A stretch of DNA of 64,000 nucleotides from JAPOUP01 sp965203605 (GCA_965203605.1 OZ241902.1:3038001-3102000), one strand, 5' to 3'; numbered from the stretch's first letter, positions 33,867 to 42,927 are shown. Notes: generated by a model from the sequence alone, not told the origin. Translations and numbers: made by a program.

Positions 33867-35209
33867 TCTGCGGCCTCCACTGCCAGATCCATGTTTTGCA
33901 ACATGAACTTGCGCCAGGCATACATCTGGTTGCGCATCTGGCGTTCCGAAGTTCCGTTGACCACATCGGTGGTGTCTTCGGGTTCGCCATCTTCCCAAAG
34001 CCGGCGCAGGTTGATCCATTCATTGCCGTTGGACTTGAGCCCTTCCTGCGCGCGCTCATACATCTCCAGATCATCGTGGCCGACGATCGAGGTGGGCGCG
34101 TTGATAAAGCGGTTATACATCAACCCGCGCTCATAAAGCCTGTCGGGCGCCCCCTTCCACCTGAAGACCCAGCTTTCCACAAGGGTCTTGTCCACGGCCA
34201 GCGGAATGAAGTGGCGCAGGATGCCCACCGGACCCTTCACCATGATATTTGGGAAGTAGTTGGTGTTGTGGCGCACATCGCCTAGGATCTCGTGGGCGCG
34301 TTCCTTGCCATAGGCGGCTTCCATCTTGCCTAGATAGCCATCGATATCTTCGTAATCCTGATGGATGGAACCGGTAACGCCCGAGTGCCCGTGCCCATTC
34401 GGCCAAACCCGGATACCTGCACCCTCATAAAACTCGTAAGGAGCCATGAATGGCGCGTAAAGCTGCACCGCCATTGGCGTTTCCATGTCCGGATTGGCTT
34501 TCTTTGCCCGCTCCCACACATTCACCGCCGTACCGGCAGAGCTTTCGTGCGCCACCATCGGGTGGCAGGTATCCGTCTGGTTGTCGACCAGCATTTTCCA
34601 GTTGCAGGAATGCATGTAGCGGATAGGTGCTGCGAGCACCTCCAGCTCTCCTTCGGGCGAGCGGTCGGCCATGTTATCGACGGTGGAAAGCGAGTCGCCG
34701 AAGTATTCCTCGAAGCTCATGCCTCCGTCGGCCAGCCGCACAAAGATCAGGCCGCGATAGATGCGCACATTCTCGACCCGGGGCAGCCCTTCCGCCGCCT
34801 TGTCTGTATCAAAGCCGGTGCCCTCGTAACCCTTGTTCAGAGGGATCGCCAACAGCGAGCCATCGGTCTTGAATGACCATGCATGATAGGGGCAGCGGAA
34901 TAATTTACCGGTGTTTCCACAGGGCTCGGACGCGATCTTGACACCCTTATGCGGACAACGGTTGTGCATCACATAGACCAACCCGTCCCGGTGCCGCGCA
35001 GCGAGAATCGGCTGATTGCCGATCTTGGAGGTGATAAAATCACCGGGGTTTTTGATCTGGCTGTCATGACCGATATAGACCCAGCAATTCGGGAACATAT
35101 GCTCCATTTCCAGATCGAAAATCTCTGGGTCGACATAGGTATCTCGGTGCACGGCGTAGCCTTTGACCAGATCGGCAATTGCCTGGGGATTTCCGCGGTA
35201 GCGATCCAT
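33863..35209 (-). CDS. Rieske aromatic-ring-hydroxylating oxygenase, alpha subunit
   Basis: Catalytic subunit of 448 aa. The Rieske [2Fe-2S] ligands are in NRCPHKGVKIASEPCGN and FRCPYHAWSF (CxH and CxxH). The mononuclear iron site has the bridging Asp and two His in DNQTDTCHPMVAHE. Overall it resembles the benzoate/anthranilate/indoleacetate-type group. The operon encodes its beta subunit and a fused reductase, giving a complete two-component oxygenase. Substrate is inferred from the downstream genes as an arylacetate, possibly indole-3-acetate. Confidence 0.93.
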   Translation of the reverse strand: MDRYRGNPQAIADLVKGYAVHRDTYVDPEIFDLEMEHMFPNCWVYIGHDSQIKNPGDFITSKIGNQPILAARHRDGLVYVMHNRCPHKGVKIASEPCGNTGKLFRCPYHAWSFKTDGSLLAIPLNKGYEGTGFDTDKAAEGLPRVENVRIYRGLIFVRLADGGMSFEEYFGDSLSTVDNMADRSPEGELEVLAAPIRYMHSCNWKMLVDNQTDTCHPMVAHESSAGTAVNVWERAKKANPDMETPMAVQLYAPFMAPYEFYEGAGIRVWPNGHGHSGVTGSIHQDYEDIDGYLGKMEAAYGKERAHEILGDVRHNTNYFPNIMVKGPVGILRHFIPLAVDKTLVESWVFRWKGAPDRLYERGLMYNRFINAPTSIVGHDDLEMYERAQEGLKSNGNEWINLRRLWEDGEPEDTTDVVNGTSERQMRNQMYAWRKFMLQNMDLAVEAAE

Positions 35210-35224
35210 TGCGTCCTCCTGTTT

Positions 35225-36169
35225 CTAGATATCGATGACCAGCTTGGGCGTCTTTGAGCGCGACACACATATCTGCATCTTGGTGTTCAATGCGCGCTCG
35301 CGCTTGCTCAGCACCACATCGTGATGATCCGGTTCGCCCTCATGCACCCGACACTGGCAGACACCGCAATCGCCGCGCTGGCAATCATAAAGCGGGTCAA
35401 GCCCGGCCTCTTCCATGGCCTGAATGATGGTCTTGTCCGACGGTACATGCACAATTTGTCCGGTACTGCGGATCTGTACATCAAAGCTTGTGTTGCCAGA
35501 GGTATCCGCATTGGCAGCAAAAACCTCGTAATGGACCCGGTCATCATCCCAGCCCAATTCCTCGGTCAAAGAGATGATTGCATTTACCATGCCGCCGGGA
35601 CCACAGAAGTAGACATGTGCGTCGACTGGAGCGTTTTCCAGTATGGCCTTCAGATCCATGCGGCTGGGTTGGTCGTCATAATGCAAATGCAAGCGATCAC
35701 CACAGATCTCCTGCATCTCGGGGACAAAGGCCAACGCTCCGTCCGTGCGGCCAGCGTAATGTACCTCAAACGCGCGACCCGCGCGTGCCAGATCTGCCGC
35801 CATCGACAGGATTGGCGTAATCCCGATCCCGCCCGCAATCAGCAAACACGGCGCGTCGTGCTCGCCCAGTTCGAAGTGATTGGCCGGGGTCGACACCCGC
35901 AGCCAATCCCCTTGTTCGAGTGAGTGCATATAGGCCGACCCACCCTTGCTTTCAGGTTCCCTCAGAACCCCAACAGCCAGATGTCCCGCCTTCAGGCTCG
36001 GCAATCGCACCAGGGAATAAGCGCGATCCCCTCCATCTGGCAGGGTGACCCGCACATGTGCGCCCGCCCACCATACGACCGGGATGGGCGCAATCGGCTT
36101 CATCACAATCCGCCTGATGTCCGAGGTTTCACTGACGATGCCTACAACCTCATATGCGATCGATGGCAC
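35225..36169 (-). CDS. Oxygenase reductase (FAD/NAD plus [2Fe-2S] ferredoxin domain)
   Basis: Electron-transfer partner of the Rieske oxygenase, 314 aa, phthalate-dioxygenase-reductase type. The FAD-binding RAYSLVRLPS lies near residue 50. NAD binding is shown by CLLIAGGIGITPILSMAADL and VYFCGPGGMVNAI. A C-terminal plant-type ferredoxin contains CQRGDCGVCQCRV and the distal Cys in QICVSRSK. Start is GTG with AGGGG seven bases upstream. It is the first gene of the operon, and an IS element begins 50 bp upstream. Confidence 0.92.
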   Translation of the reverse strand: MPSIAYEVVGIVSETSDIRRIVMKPIAPIPVVWWAGAHVRVTLPDGGDRAYSLVRLPSLKAGHLAVGVLREPESKGGSAYMHSLEQGDWLRVSTPANHFELGEHDAPCLLIAGGIGITPILSMAADLARAGRAFEVHYAGRTDGALAFVPEMQEICGDRLHLHYDDQPSRMDLKAILENAPVDAHVYFCGPGGMVNAIISLTEELGWDDDRVHYEVFAANADTSGNTSFDVQIRSTGQIVHVPSDKTIIQAMEEAGLDPLYDCQRGDCGVCQCRVHEGEPDHHDVVLSKRERALNTKMQICVSRSKTPKLVIDI

Positions 36170-36192
36170 AGCACACCCCTACGAATCCTTTA

Positions 36193-36206
36193 TATGCTCT
36201 TGCATA
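36193..36206. promoter_or_regulatory. TATGC-N4-GCATA dyad upstream of the oxygenase operon
   Basis: A perfect 5-bp-arm dyad TATGC-TCTT-GCATA lies 24 bp before the reductase GTG, in AT-rich DNA that includes TATAAA on the minus strand. Spacing and symmetry suit a MarR-type dimer. Two marR genes are encoded at 52347-53302. The IS element begins 12 bp further upstream. Confidence 0.45.
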
Positions 36207-36218
36207 GTTTTATCTGTA

Positions 36219-37723
36219 GAGCCTCTTGCAGAACTCCCCGATCAAGCGGTTTTTTCCTGAAAACGGGCACTTTTTCTGATGGCTGGCCTGGATATGGAGC
36301 CGTCCCTCTGGTATGAAGCAGGTACCAAAACCACAACATGCAGGGAGACGGCTCCATGTCCCTACGTTCGTCCATATCAGATGCCTGGCAGCGGTTCCAG
36401 AGGGAACTTTTCCCTTCCCTCGCCGGGGAGGTCGGCCCGCTGGGCGTGAGGCACACCAAATCCGTCGCCGTCCTGGACATGGTGGAGGTGGAGAGGCACG
36501 TCCACTACAGCCACCGGGGCGTCGGCAACCCTCCCGCGAACCGCAGGGCGCTGGCGCGGGCCTTCGTCGCCAGGGCGGTGTGGGACATGCCGACCAAGGT
36601 GGTGCTGGTCGACCGGCTGCTTTACGACCCGACGCTGCGGCGTCCGGTCGGCTGGTCCCGCGTGTCGGAGGTTCCCAGTGAATCGACGTTCTCCCGGGCC
36701 CTCCCCTGGTTCGCGGAGACCCGGCTGCCGGAGCGGATGCACGGGGCGCTGGTCCGCGCCGACTGTTCCGGCTCGGTCGTCGGGCACATATCGCGGGACC
36801 CGCCGGCGATCGTCGGGCGGGAGAGGCCGGCGCCGAAGCCGAAGCCGCAGGAGAGGCCGAAGCGAAAGCGCGGACGCCCGAAAAAGGGGGAGGAGGTGCC
36901 GAGGGAGCCGACCCGGCTGGAGCGGCAGCCGCCGGACGGGATGACCGCCGCGGAGATGGCCGACGGGCTGCCGAAGGCCTGCGACACCGGGACGGAACGC
37001 AACGCCAAGGGGTACAGGGAGAGCTGGAGGGGGTACAAGCTGCATATCGACGCCGCCGATGGGGACGTCCCCATCAGCTGCATCCTGACCTCGGCGTCGC
37101 TGCACGACAGCCAGGCCGCGATCCCGCTGTCGAAGATGACGGCGCTGCGGGTGGACCACTGTCACCAACTCATGGACGCGGCCTGCGACTCGCTGGAGAT
37201 CGGGTTCCACGCCTACCTGACGGGACGCGTGGCGATCACCGACACCAACCCCCGCCCGCGACGCGGCCCTGAAGGAGCGCCTCGCCAGGGAGGCTCTGGC
37301 GCAGCGCAGGGCGGGCCACATACGCCATGACCGCGTCCGCTACCGGCAGCGATCCAGCGGCGGGCGCGTGAACTCGGCGCTGAAGGACCCGTACGGCGCC
37401 CGGCACGTCCGCGTCCGGGGGCACGCCAAGGTGGCCTGCCACCTTTTCTTCGGCGTGCTGGCGCTGACCGTGGAACAGCTGATGCGGCTCACCATCTGAC
37501 ACCGCCGGCCCAGGCAGCGCCGGACGCCTCGGATGCCGCCCCGGAGGGGACGGTGCGTCCAATCATGCGCGGGCGGTGTCCCTGAAGCCAACAACTGCGA
37601 CATTCCGCCACACCTCGGGCCGTGCGGACGCCCCGGGCACCCGCCGGAACCGGTGACGGGACCCTGGCGGAACCGAAAGGCCAGCGGCGGCCGCCCGAAC
37701 CGCAATAATTGTGCAAGAGGCTC
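36219..37723. mobile_element. IS5/IS4-like insertion sequence with TGTA target duplication
   Basis: The ends read GAGCCTCTTGCA on the left and its exact complement TGCAAGAGGCTC on the right. TGTA directly repeats outside at 36215-36218 and 37724-37727. The element is 1,505 bp and carries one broken DDE transposase. It is inserted immediately upstream of the oxygenase operon. GC content is clearly above that of the neighbouring genes. Confidence 0.85.
36338..37499 (+). pseudogene. DDE transposase of the IS5/IS4-like element, frameshifted
   Basis: The first frame runs SISDAWQRFQRELFPSL, PSESTFSRALPWFAETRLPE, VGHISRDPPAI, KRKRGRPKKGE, GTERNAKGYRESWRGYKLHI, ISCILTSASLHDSQAAIPL and ITDTNPR. Near 37255 the frame changes, and the C-terminus continues in another frame as RDAALKERLAREALAQRRAG, VRYRQRSSGGRVN and HVRVRGHAKVACHLFFGVL up to TGA at 37499. 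The family equivalents RYRQRSSVERVN and KGYKESW show replaced residues, including the catalytic-region glutamate (VER to GGR). The enzyme is inactive. Confidence 0.85.
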
Positions 37724-37892
37724 TGTAAATTAAAGAATGTCAAGCTGCGGGCCAACATGTCCGTTGCTCGAAAGCTTGTCACAATCGCAAACGCGCGGTT
37801 GCGGAATCAATCTCCCAAAACCAGCTGAGAGATACAGTTGCTAATTCCCATTGTCGTGTCACCCTACGGCAAATCGGCATGATGCCGTTGGT

Positions 37893-39374
37893 TCAGGATG
37901 TCTCCTTAACCTGTTTCAGAGATGTCCTGATAGTCGACGCAATGACCAAGACGATGCAAAGCGCGAGAAACGCCGCAATCGGCCTATTAATCATGTCGAG
38001 TGGGCCATCAATCCTGGCGGAAGCGGCGCGCAGTTTCACTTCCATAATGCCGCCTAGCACCATGCCAAGGACGATCGGCACAATCGGCAGTTGCAGCCGC
38101 TTCAGGATCAGACCAAACATTCCGAAAACTGCCGCGATAATGCAATCGACCACGGAATTGCGCAGCGAAAAAACGCCCACAAAACTCAAAGTCAGAATGA
38201 TCACGCCAAGAAATCGTGTGGGCATCTTGATCAGTTGCACGATCAGATTCGAGGATACGATCATGGCCAGGATCACGACCACATTGATCACCAGCAAACC
38301 AATGAACAGGGCATAGACAAAGTCGAGCTGGCTTACGAACAGATCCGGCCCGGGCACGACGCTGTGGACATAGAAGACCGACAGCATCATCGCCGTCAGC
38401 GCTTCACCCGGAATGCCCAAGGCGAGAAGCGGTATCATCGCAGCGGCCGGCACCGCGTTGTTTGCGCTTTCAGAGGCGACGAGCCCTTCGGGCGATCCCT
38501 TGCCGAACTCTTCTGGAGTCTTGGAGGCCCGCTGTGCGCTGGTATAGCTCATAAACTGAGCCGTGAACTCACCCACGCCCGGGATCATGCCCATCAGCAC
38601 GCCAAATCCTCCGCCCGTCGCCGCCACGCGCTTGAACCGAAGCGTTTCCAGAATGGACTGCCACATCCCGCCCTTGACCCTGCCGATCTTCGGCGCGCTC
38701 TCAGACTCGATCAACAGCAGGAAAGCTTGGCTCAGCGCAAACAGGCCAAGCACGACAACGATCAGGTCGAGGCCCGATGTCAGCCATTGGAAGCCGAAGG
38801 TATAGCGGAAGGTGAACTTCACCGGCTCCATGCCAACCGACTGAAACAGAATGCCCAAGCCCACAAGCATGCCAGCCGCGGCCATCTTGCCGCGATGCGC
38901 AACAATGACCAAGACCACTCCAAGAAGAGCGGCGAGGAAGATCTCGCGCGCACCGAACATCGGAGCGACCTTGGCAAGCACAGGTGAGAACGCAATCAAG
39001 GCAATGATCGAAACGATCGCCCCCAAAAACGACGCACCATATGCCAGCCCCAAGGCTCGATGCGCTTCGCCCCGCTTGGTCATCGGGTAGCCATCATAGG
39101 TCGTCAGCGCGTTAACTGCTGTGCCTGGCGTATTCACCAAGATCGCGGGCAGTGCACCGCCAAACATCGACGATCCGTAGATCCCCAATAGCAGGATAAG
39201 CCCGTTTAACGGCTCCATCGAGAAGGTCGCGGGCAGGAGAATGGCAATGGCCACGGCCGGACCCACACCCGGAATGGCTCCAATCATGACCCCACCCAGG
39301 GCACCCACCAAAAGACAAAGCACCGTAGTTGGATTGGCAAGCAAGTCGATGCTTGCGAGAACTGTTTCAAGCAT
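37893..39374 (-). CDS. tctA: Tripartite tricarboxylate transporter large permease (TctA)
   Basis: Large membrane subunit (about twelve helices, 493 aa) of a TTT-family importer for carboxylates. Family blocks are GALGGVMIGAIPGVGPAVAIAILLP, GIYGSSMFGGALPAILVNTPGTAVNALTTYDGYPMTKRGEAHRALGLA, GVLMGMIPGVGEFTAQFMSYTSAQRASKTPEEFGKGSPEGLVASESANNA and AAMIPLLALGIPGEALTAMML. All are well conserved and the gene is intact. It follows tctB by 10 bp and is the last gene of the second catabolic operon. Confidence 0.95.
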   Translation of the reverse strand: MLETVLASIDLLANPTTVLCLLVGALGGVMIGAIPGVGPAVAIAILLPATFSMEPLNGLILLLGIYGSSMFGGALPAILVNTPGTAVNALTTYDGYPMTKRGEAHRALGLAYGASFLGAIVSIIALIAFSPVLAKVAPMFGAREIFLAALLGVVLVIVAHRGKMAAAGMLVGLGILFQSVGMEPVKFTFRYTFGFQWLTSGLDLIVVVLGLFALSQAFLLLIESESAPKIGRVKGGMWQSILETLRFKRVAATGGGFGVLMGMIPGVGEFTAQFMSYTSAQRASKTPEEFGKGSPEGLVASESANNAVPAAAMIPLLALGIPGEALTAMMLSVFYVHSVVPGPDLFVSQLDFVYALFIGLLVINVVVILAMIVSSNLIVQLIKMPTRFLGVIILTLSFVGVFSLRNSVVDCIIAAVFGMFGLILKRLQLPIVPIVLGMVLGGIMEVKLRAASARIDGPLDMINRPIAAFLALCIVLVIASTIRTSLKQVKETS

Positions 39375-39384
39375 TTACGGGCTC

Positions 39385-39915
39385 CTAGAGGTTCGCCATT
39401 GCGAAGTTGCGGATACCGTCGGGTAAATACTCATAGATCGCGCCCGCAGGCAGACCGACACCCAGCCCCATCTTGAAGACCAGAACGACCGCTACAGAAA
39501 AGGCCGCGCCGCTCCAGAGAACACCTGCGGATCGATAGCCCAGCCGTAGGCTCAGCAAAAAGACGAACAGAATTGTGGACGGCAGGTATCCGAATTTCGG
39601 AACTGCGATCACGTAGCCGAGGAACCACCCGACAAATTCGATTGATCGGACCCAGAACAAAGCCTCGGCCCAACGGCCGGGTATCCTTGGACTCCACACG
39701 GAAGAGATGAAATGGATTGCCCCGAAAACAACAAGCATGCTGACCCCGACGAGCGGCCAAAACGCGGGTTGGGCAACCAGCATGGTGTTTTGGACAAAAG
39801 GTGCCTGCGACGGCAGTGCAGCCGCAAGAAGGAGCGCTAAAGCCAGGAACATGGCCGCAAAGACAACATCCCCCGGCTTCCGTTCAATTCTGAACAGTTC
39901 AATGAATGACCGCAT
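39385..39915 (-). CDS. tctB: Tripartite tricarboxylate transporter small permease (TctB)
   Basis: Four-helix subunit of 176 aa. Hydrophobic segments are VVFAAMFLALALLLAAALP, FWPLVGVSMLVVFGAIHFI, IEFVGWFLGYVIAVPKFGYLPSTILFVFLLSL and GVLWSGAAFSVAVVLVF. GGAGGAG precedes MRSFIELFRIE, so the longer frame to 39984 is rejected. It is separated from tctC by 256 bp holding a miniature element and a hairpin. Confidence 0.88.
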   Translation of the reverse strand: MRSFIELFRIERKPGDVVFAAMFLALALLLAAALPSQAPFVQNTMLVAQPAFWPLVGVSMLVVFGAIHFISSVWSPRIPGRWAEALFWVRSIEFVGWFLGYVIAVPKFGYLPSTILFVFLLSLRLGYRSAGVLWSGAAFSVAVVLVFKMGLGVGLPAGAIYEYLPDGIRNFAMANL

Positions 39916-39936
39916 TGGGTCTCCTCCCCACTGGTT

Positions 39937-40077
39937 GGGTGCATCCCAGATTGTTGGGAATCTATGATTTCGGTCGGTTCTCACCGGCGAAAACCGACCG
40001 AAAGGAGTTCCTATGCCAGAAATTCAAGGCTCAAAAGGACATCCGAGCGATTCATGCCAACAATCTGGGCTACACCC
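39937..40077. mobile_element. Miniature inverted-repeat element (copy 2) between tctC and tctB
   Basis: Terminal repeats of 21 bp lie at 39937-39957 (GGGTGCATCCCAGATTGTTG...) and 40057-40077 (ending TGGGCTACACCC); 18 of 21 positions pair. Direct repeats of 9 bp flank it: CCACTGGTT at 39928-39936 and CGACTGGTT at 40078-40086, one mismatch. No coding capacity in 141 bp. The interior holds a perfect 12-bp stem (TTTCGGTCGGTT 39968-39979 with 39992-40003). Termini and duplication length agree with the copy at 61144-61254. Confidence 0.75.
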
Positions 40078-40125
40078 CGACTGGTTTCATCATTTGAAAC
40101 TCAGCCCATACTCGTGTTGTTTTGG

Positions 40126-40155
40126 GGACTCCGCGCCCAGATGAGCGCGGAGTCC
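40126..40155 (-). terminator. Strong hairpin after tctC (no T-run)
   Basis: GGACTCCGCGC pairs perfectly with GCGCGGAGTCC around an 8-nt loop, 17 bp after the tctC stop. On the minus strand it is followed by CCCCAAAACAAC and not by a T-run. It is therefore more likely an mRNA-stabilising or attenuating stem that raises binding-protein mRNA over tctBA than a full intrinsic terminator. Confidence 0.6.
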
Positions 40156-40171
40156 GATCCCTTGGGGCTGC

Positions 40172-41110
40172 CTATTCCAGCAAGCCAGTGATGAAATCGT
40201 ACTGAGCCGTATCGCGGTCGATGACCTTTTGGGACTCTTCCGCGCCCTTCCAGTAGATCTCAGCGCCGGTGGACGCTGCAATTTCTTGTGCTGCGTCGGA
40301 CAACACGACCTCTTTTGCGACCTCAGCCAGCACATCACGCACTTCCTGCGGCGTGTCCTTGTGCACGAAAAGGCCGTTCCAGTTCCCCATGGTGATCTCC
40401 GGATTAATCTCCGTCTGGGTCGGCACATCAGGCGTCAGAGAGATGCGCTCGGATGTGAATGACGTCAGGATTTTGATATCGTTGATGCAGGGCAACACAA
40501 GTTGCAGCGTCGTATTGATCACGTCTGCATCCCCGGATGCCAGCGTGTTGCAGTCAAGCGCGTCAAAAGCCGCATCCGAGCCAAAGCTGAAACCCGATGT
40601 CTTGGCCAGCACCATGGTGACTTGGGTTGGGATTGCTGGCGCACCGAAATGGCCGAGGGCAACTTTGTTTGACCTGGCGTGCTCAACCAATCCGGCCCAA
40701 TCGTCGTAAGGCGCATCCGCGCCTGCCGCGACCACAAAAGGATAGGTCAGGAAGATGCCAACCGGTTCGAACGGGTTCCCCTCAAGCGGCGGGATCCCGA
40801 TACGGGGACCAACGATAGGAACACCCAGAACAAACGACCCGACGGTGTAGCCATCAGCAGGGGCAACAGCAACCTCAACCGCCCCGGGGAAGGGTCCGCC
40901 ACCACCACCGGGCCTGTTCAGCACAGCGGCTGAGACACCGAATTTTTCCTGCATACGATCTGCGATCATTCGGGTCAGAACATCTTCCAGATCGCCCGGA
41001 GGCCAAGGCACCACGAATTTCACTGGCTTTTCAGGGTAATCCGCCATTGCAGCGCTGGCCGAAATGACAGCACCCATGGCAGCCATCGCGATTGATTTCA
41101 GAAGTTTCAT
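40172..41110 (-). CDS. tctC: Tripartite tricarboxylate transporter substrate-binding protein (TctC/Bug)
   Basis: Periplasmic receptor of 312 aa. The signal peptide is MKLLKSIAMAAMGAVISASAAMA. The mature N-terminus YPEKPVKFVVPWPPGDLEDVLTRMIADRMQEKFG and VLNRPGGGGG match the Bug fold. FVVAAGADAPYDDWAGLVEHAR and the C-terminal GNWNGLFVHKDTPQEVRDVL also match. In typical members PGGGTD contacts the carboxylate; here it is PPGDLED. Another carboxylate, probably aromatic, is likely given the neighbouring enzymes. Confidence 0.92.
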   Translation of the reverse strand: MKLLKSIAMAAMGAVISASAAMADYPEKPVKFVVPWPPGDLEDVLTRMIADRMQEKFGVSAAVLNRPGGGGGPFPGAVEVAVAPADGYTVGSFVLGVPIVGPRIGIPPLEGNPFEPVGIFLTYPFVVAAGADAPYDDWAGLVEHARSNKVALGHFGAPAIPTQVTMVLAKTSGFSFGSDAAFDALDCNTLASGDADVINTTLQLVLPCINDIKILTSFTSERISLTPDVPTQTEINPEITMGNWNGLFVHKDTPQEVRDVLAEVAKEVVLSDAAQEIAASTGAEIYWKGAEESQKVIDRDTAQYDFITGLLE

Positions 41111-41209
41111 GATTTCCTCCTTGTGGAACTTGTAGCCGACGGTTGTTTGCGAAAGTTGTTTGTCGGCCCTTGGTTAGAAGTTGAACTTTGGTAATTGGAG
41201 TTCTCGACG

Positions 41210-41965
41210 CTACGCATATTTCCCGGACAGAAGGGTTCCGCATCCTGGGACACGGGCTTCGAGGCCGAGTTCTTTCAACATTTGGTGCGTTGTGGCTACG
41301 GACGCGGACAATACCGCGATACCGCATTCGTCTTCAACCTTCTGGATTGCCGCGAGCGAAGGCATCTGCACGCAGGCCGAGAGGACCAGCGCGTCGATGT
41401 TCCTGAGGTTCACCTGCTTGTAGATCTCGGTCAGGTTCAGGGGATTCTGGGCTGCGACCTCCAGATTGTCGGAGGTCTCCAGCGCGATACTGTCAGACAC
41501 CTCGACACCCTCGGCCTCGATATACTCCGCGACCATGTTGGTCAGCGGGCGCATATAGGGTGTGACGATCAAGATGCGCTTGGCGTCCATCAGGTGCAAT
41601 CCGTCGACCAGCGCACCGGCCGAACTGACCACCGGTGCCGGGTGGTCGTTGTCCACGGTCACCTGATGCAGGCGCCTCTGGCTTTCGCGGTGATAGCCCT
41701 TGCCCATGGACATGATCGCCACCAGACAGGCATAGCCCATCACATCGACGTAGGCATCGCTGAGTTCCAGCGGACAGCGGTCGCTGTCGCGGTCCATCGC
41801 CTCCAGCTCTTCCTTGGTGACTTTTTCTCATCCGCATCCGGCTGGAATGGAAGGAGAAGCGTTCGGGCAGGATTGCCTCTCTCGCGCGCAGCATCGCCGG
41901 GATTTCCCGCTCCATCGTCAGGTTAGATGATGAACGATTTGCCCGATCCGGAGTGTCTTGTGCAT
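41210..41965 (-). pseudogene. Maleate cis-trans isomerase-like protein with two compensating frameshifts
   Basis: From ATG at 41965 (AGGA upstream) the frame reads MHKTLRIGQIV. A missing base near 41938 shifts to SSNLTMEREIPAMLRAREAI and LPERFSFHSSRMRMRK. An extra A in an AAAAA run near 41827 restores the first frame as MDRDSDRCPLELSDAYVDVMGYACLV to the end. The intact family reads IVPSSNTTME. Catalytic-type cysteines remain in MGYACLV and VLSACVQMP. The enzyme would convert maleate to fumarate after ring cleavage. Both lesions change homopolymer length by one, so sequencing error is possible. Confidence 0.85.
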
Positions 41966-41988
41966 GTTTTCCTGGATCGACATGGCCT

Positions 41989-42906
41989 CTAGTCACCAAT
42001 CCTGATGACAGGGTTACGCAGAACGCCGATGCCATCGACGCCGCATTCGATAACATCACCGGGCCACATCCACTCTTGAGGTTCACGGCCGGCACCAACA
42101 CCGGCGGGTGTTCCCGTTGCGATGATATCACCCGGTTCCAAGGTTATGCCTGACGAGATGTCGGCAATCAGCGTCGGGATATCGAACAGCAGATGTTTGG
42201 TGTTTGACCGCTGCTTTTCCTCACCGTTCTTGGTCAACCAAAGATCCAGATTGTGGGGGTCTGGCACATCGTCAGCCGTGATGATCGCCGGACCAAAGGG
42301 GCAATAGGTATCTTGACCTTTGGAAAAGATCCACTGCCCCGCGCGGCGGTTGTCCCGCGCCGAGATGTCGTTGATCACAGAATAGCCAAAGACATGGCTC
42401 ATCGCGTCATCCTTGGCGATCCGTGTGGCGCGCTTGCCGATTATGACAGCCAGTTCCACTTCCCAGTCCAGCATTTGCGTCATCGAGGCATTGTGCTGAA
42501 TCGCCTCTCCATTGGCGATCACCGAGGTGGGTGGTTTGGAGAACACCACAGGTTCCTTGGGCAGGTCCTTGGAGGTGTCCAGCGATTTGGCGCTTTCGGC
42601 CACGTGCTCCACATAGTTCAGGCCGATGCCGAAGATGTTCTTGCGCGGGCGCGGGATCGGGGCCAGCAGGCGCACATTCTCTTCCAGCACAGCGATGCCG
42701 GCAGGGCGCTTGCCATCGGTTTCTGCGAGAGCTCGGGTGATCGCGGCTGTCGCATCGGGGCCCAGGTCGATCAGGTCCAGCATGGTCGACGGCAGTGCCT
42801 CGCCCACAGCATCGCCCAATAGTTCCACGTCCACGACCATGCCGTCTTGCACGACACCCAGCCGACCTTCACCATCCGCGCCGTCGCGGTATGTCACGAG
42901 TTTCAT
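41989..42906 (-). CDS. Fumarylacetoacetate hydrolase-family protein
   Basis: Metal-dependent hydrolase of 305 aa that splits acylpyruvates. Family marks are IFGIGLNYVEHVAES, EPVVFSKPPTSV, metal-binding DWEVELAVIIGKRA, GYSVINDISARDNR and DIIATGTPAGVGAG. Next to a gentisate-dioxygenase-like cupin and a maleate isomerase, it is the likely maleylpyruvate or fumarylpyruvate hydrolase. It lies 22 bp after the cupin gene and 23 bp before the isomerase. Confidence 0.92.
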   Translation of the reverse strand: MKLVTYRDGADGEGRLGVVQDGMVVDVELLGDAVGEALPSTMLDLIDLGPDATAAITRALAETDGKRPAGIAVLEENVRLLAPIPRPRKNIFGIGLNYVEHVAESAKSLDTSKDLPKEPVVFSKPPTSVIANGEAIQHNASMTQMLDWEVELAVIIGKRATRIAKDDAMSHVFGYSVINDISARDNRRAGQWIFSKGQDTYCPFGPAIITADDVPDPHNLDLWLTKNGEEKQRSNTKHLLFDIPTLIADISSGITLEPGDIIATGTPAGVGAGREPQEWMWPGDVIECGVDGIGVLRNPVIRIGD

Positions 42907-42927
42907 GAGAGTTCTTCCTGTTAGTGC

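Noticed and set aside
37500..37720. Separate gene in the 3' part of the IS5/IS4-like element
   Set aside because: Short frames there are shifted or antisense readings of GC-rich IS DNA.
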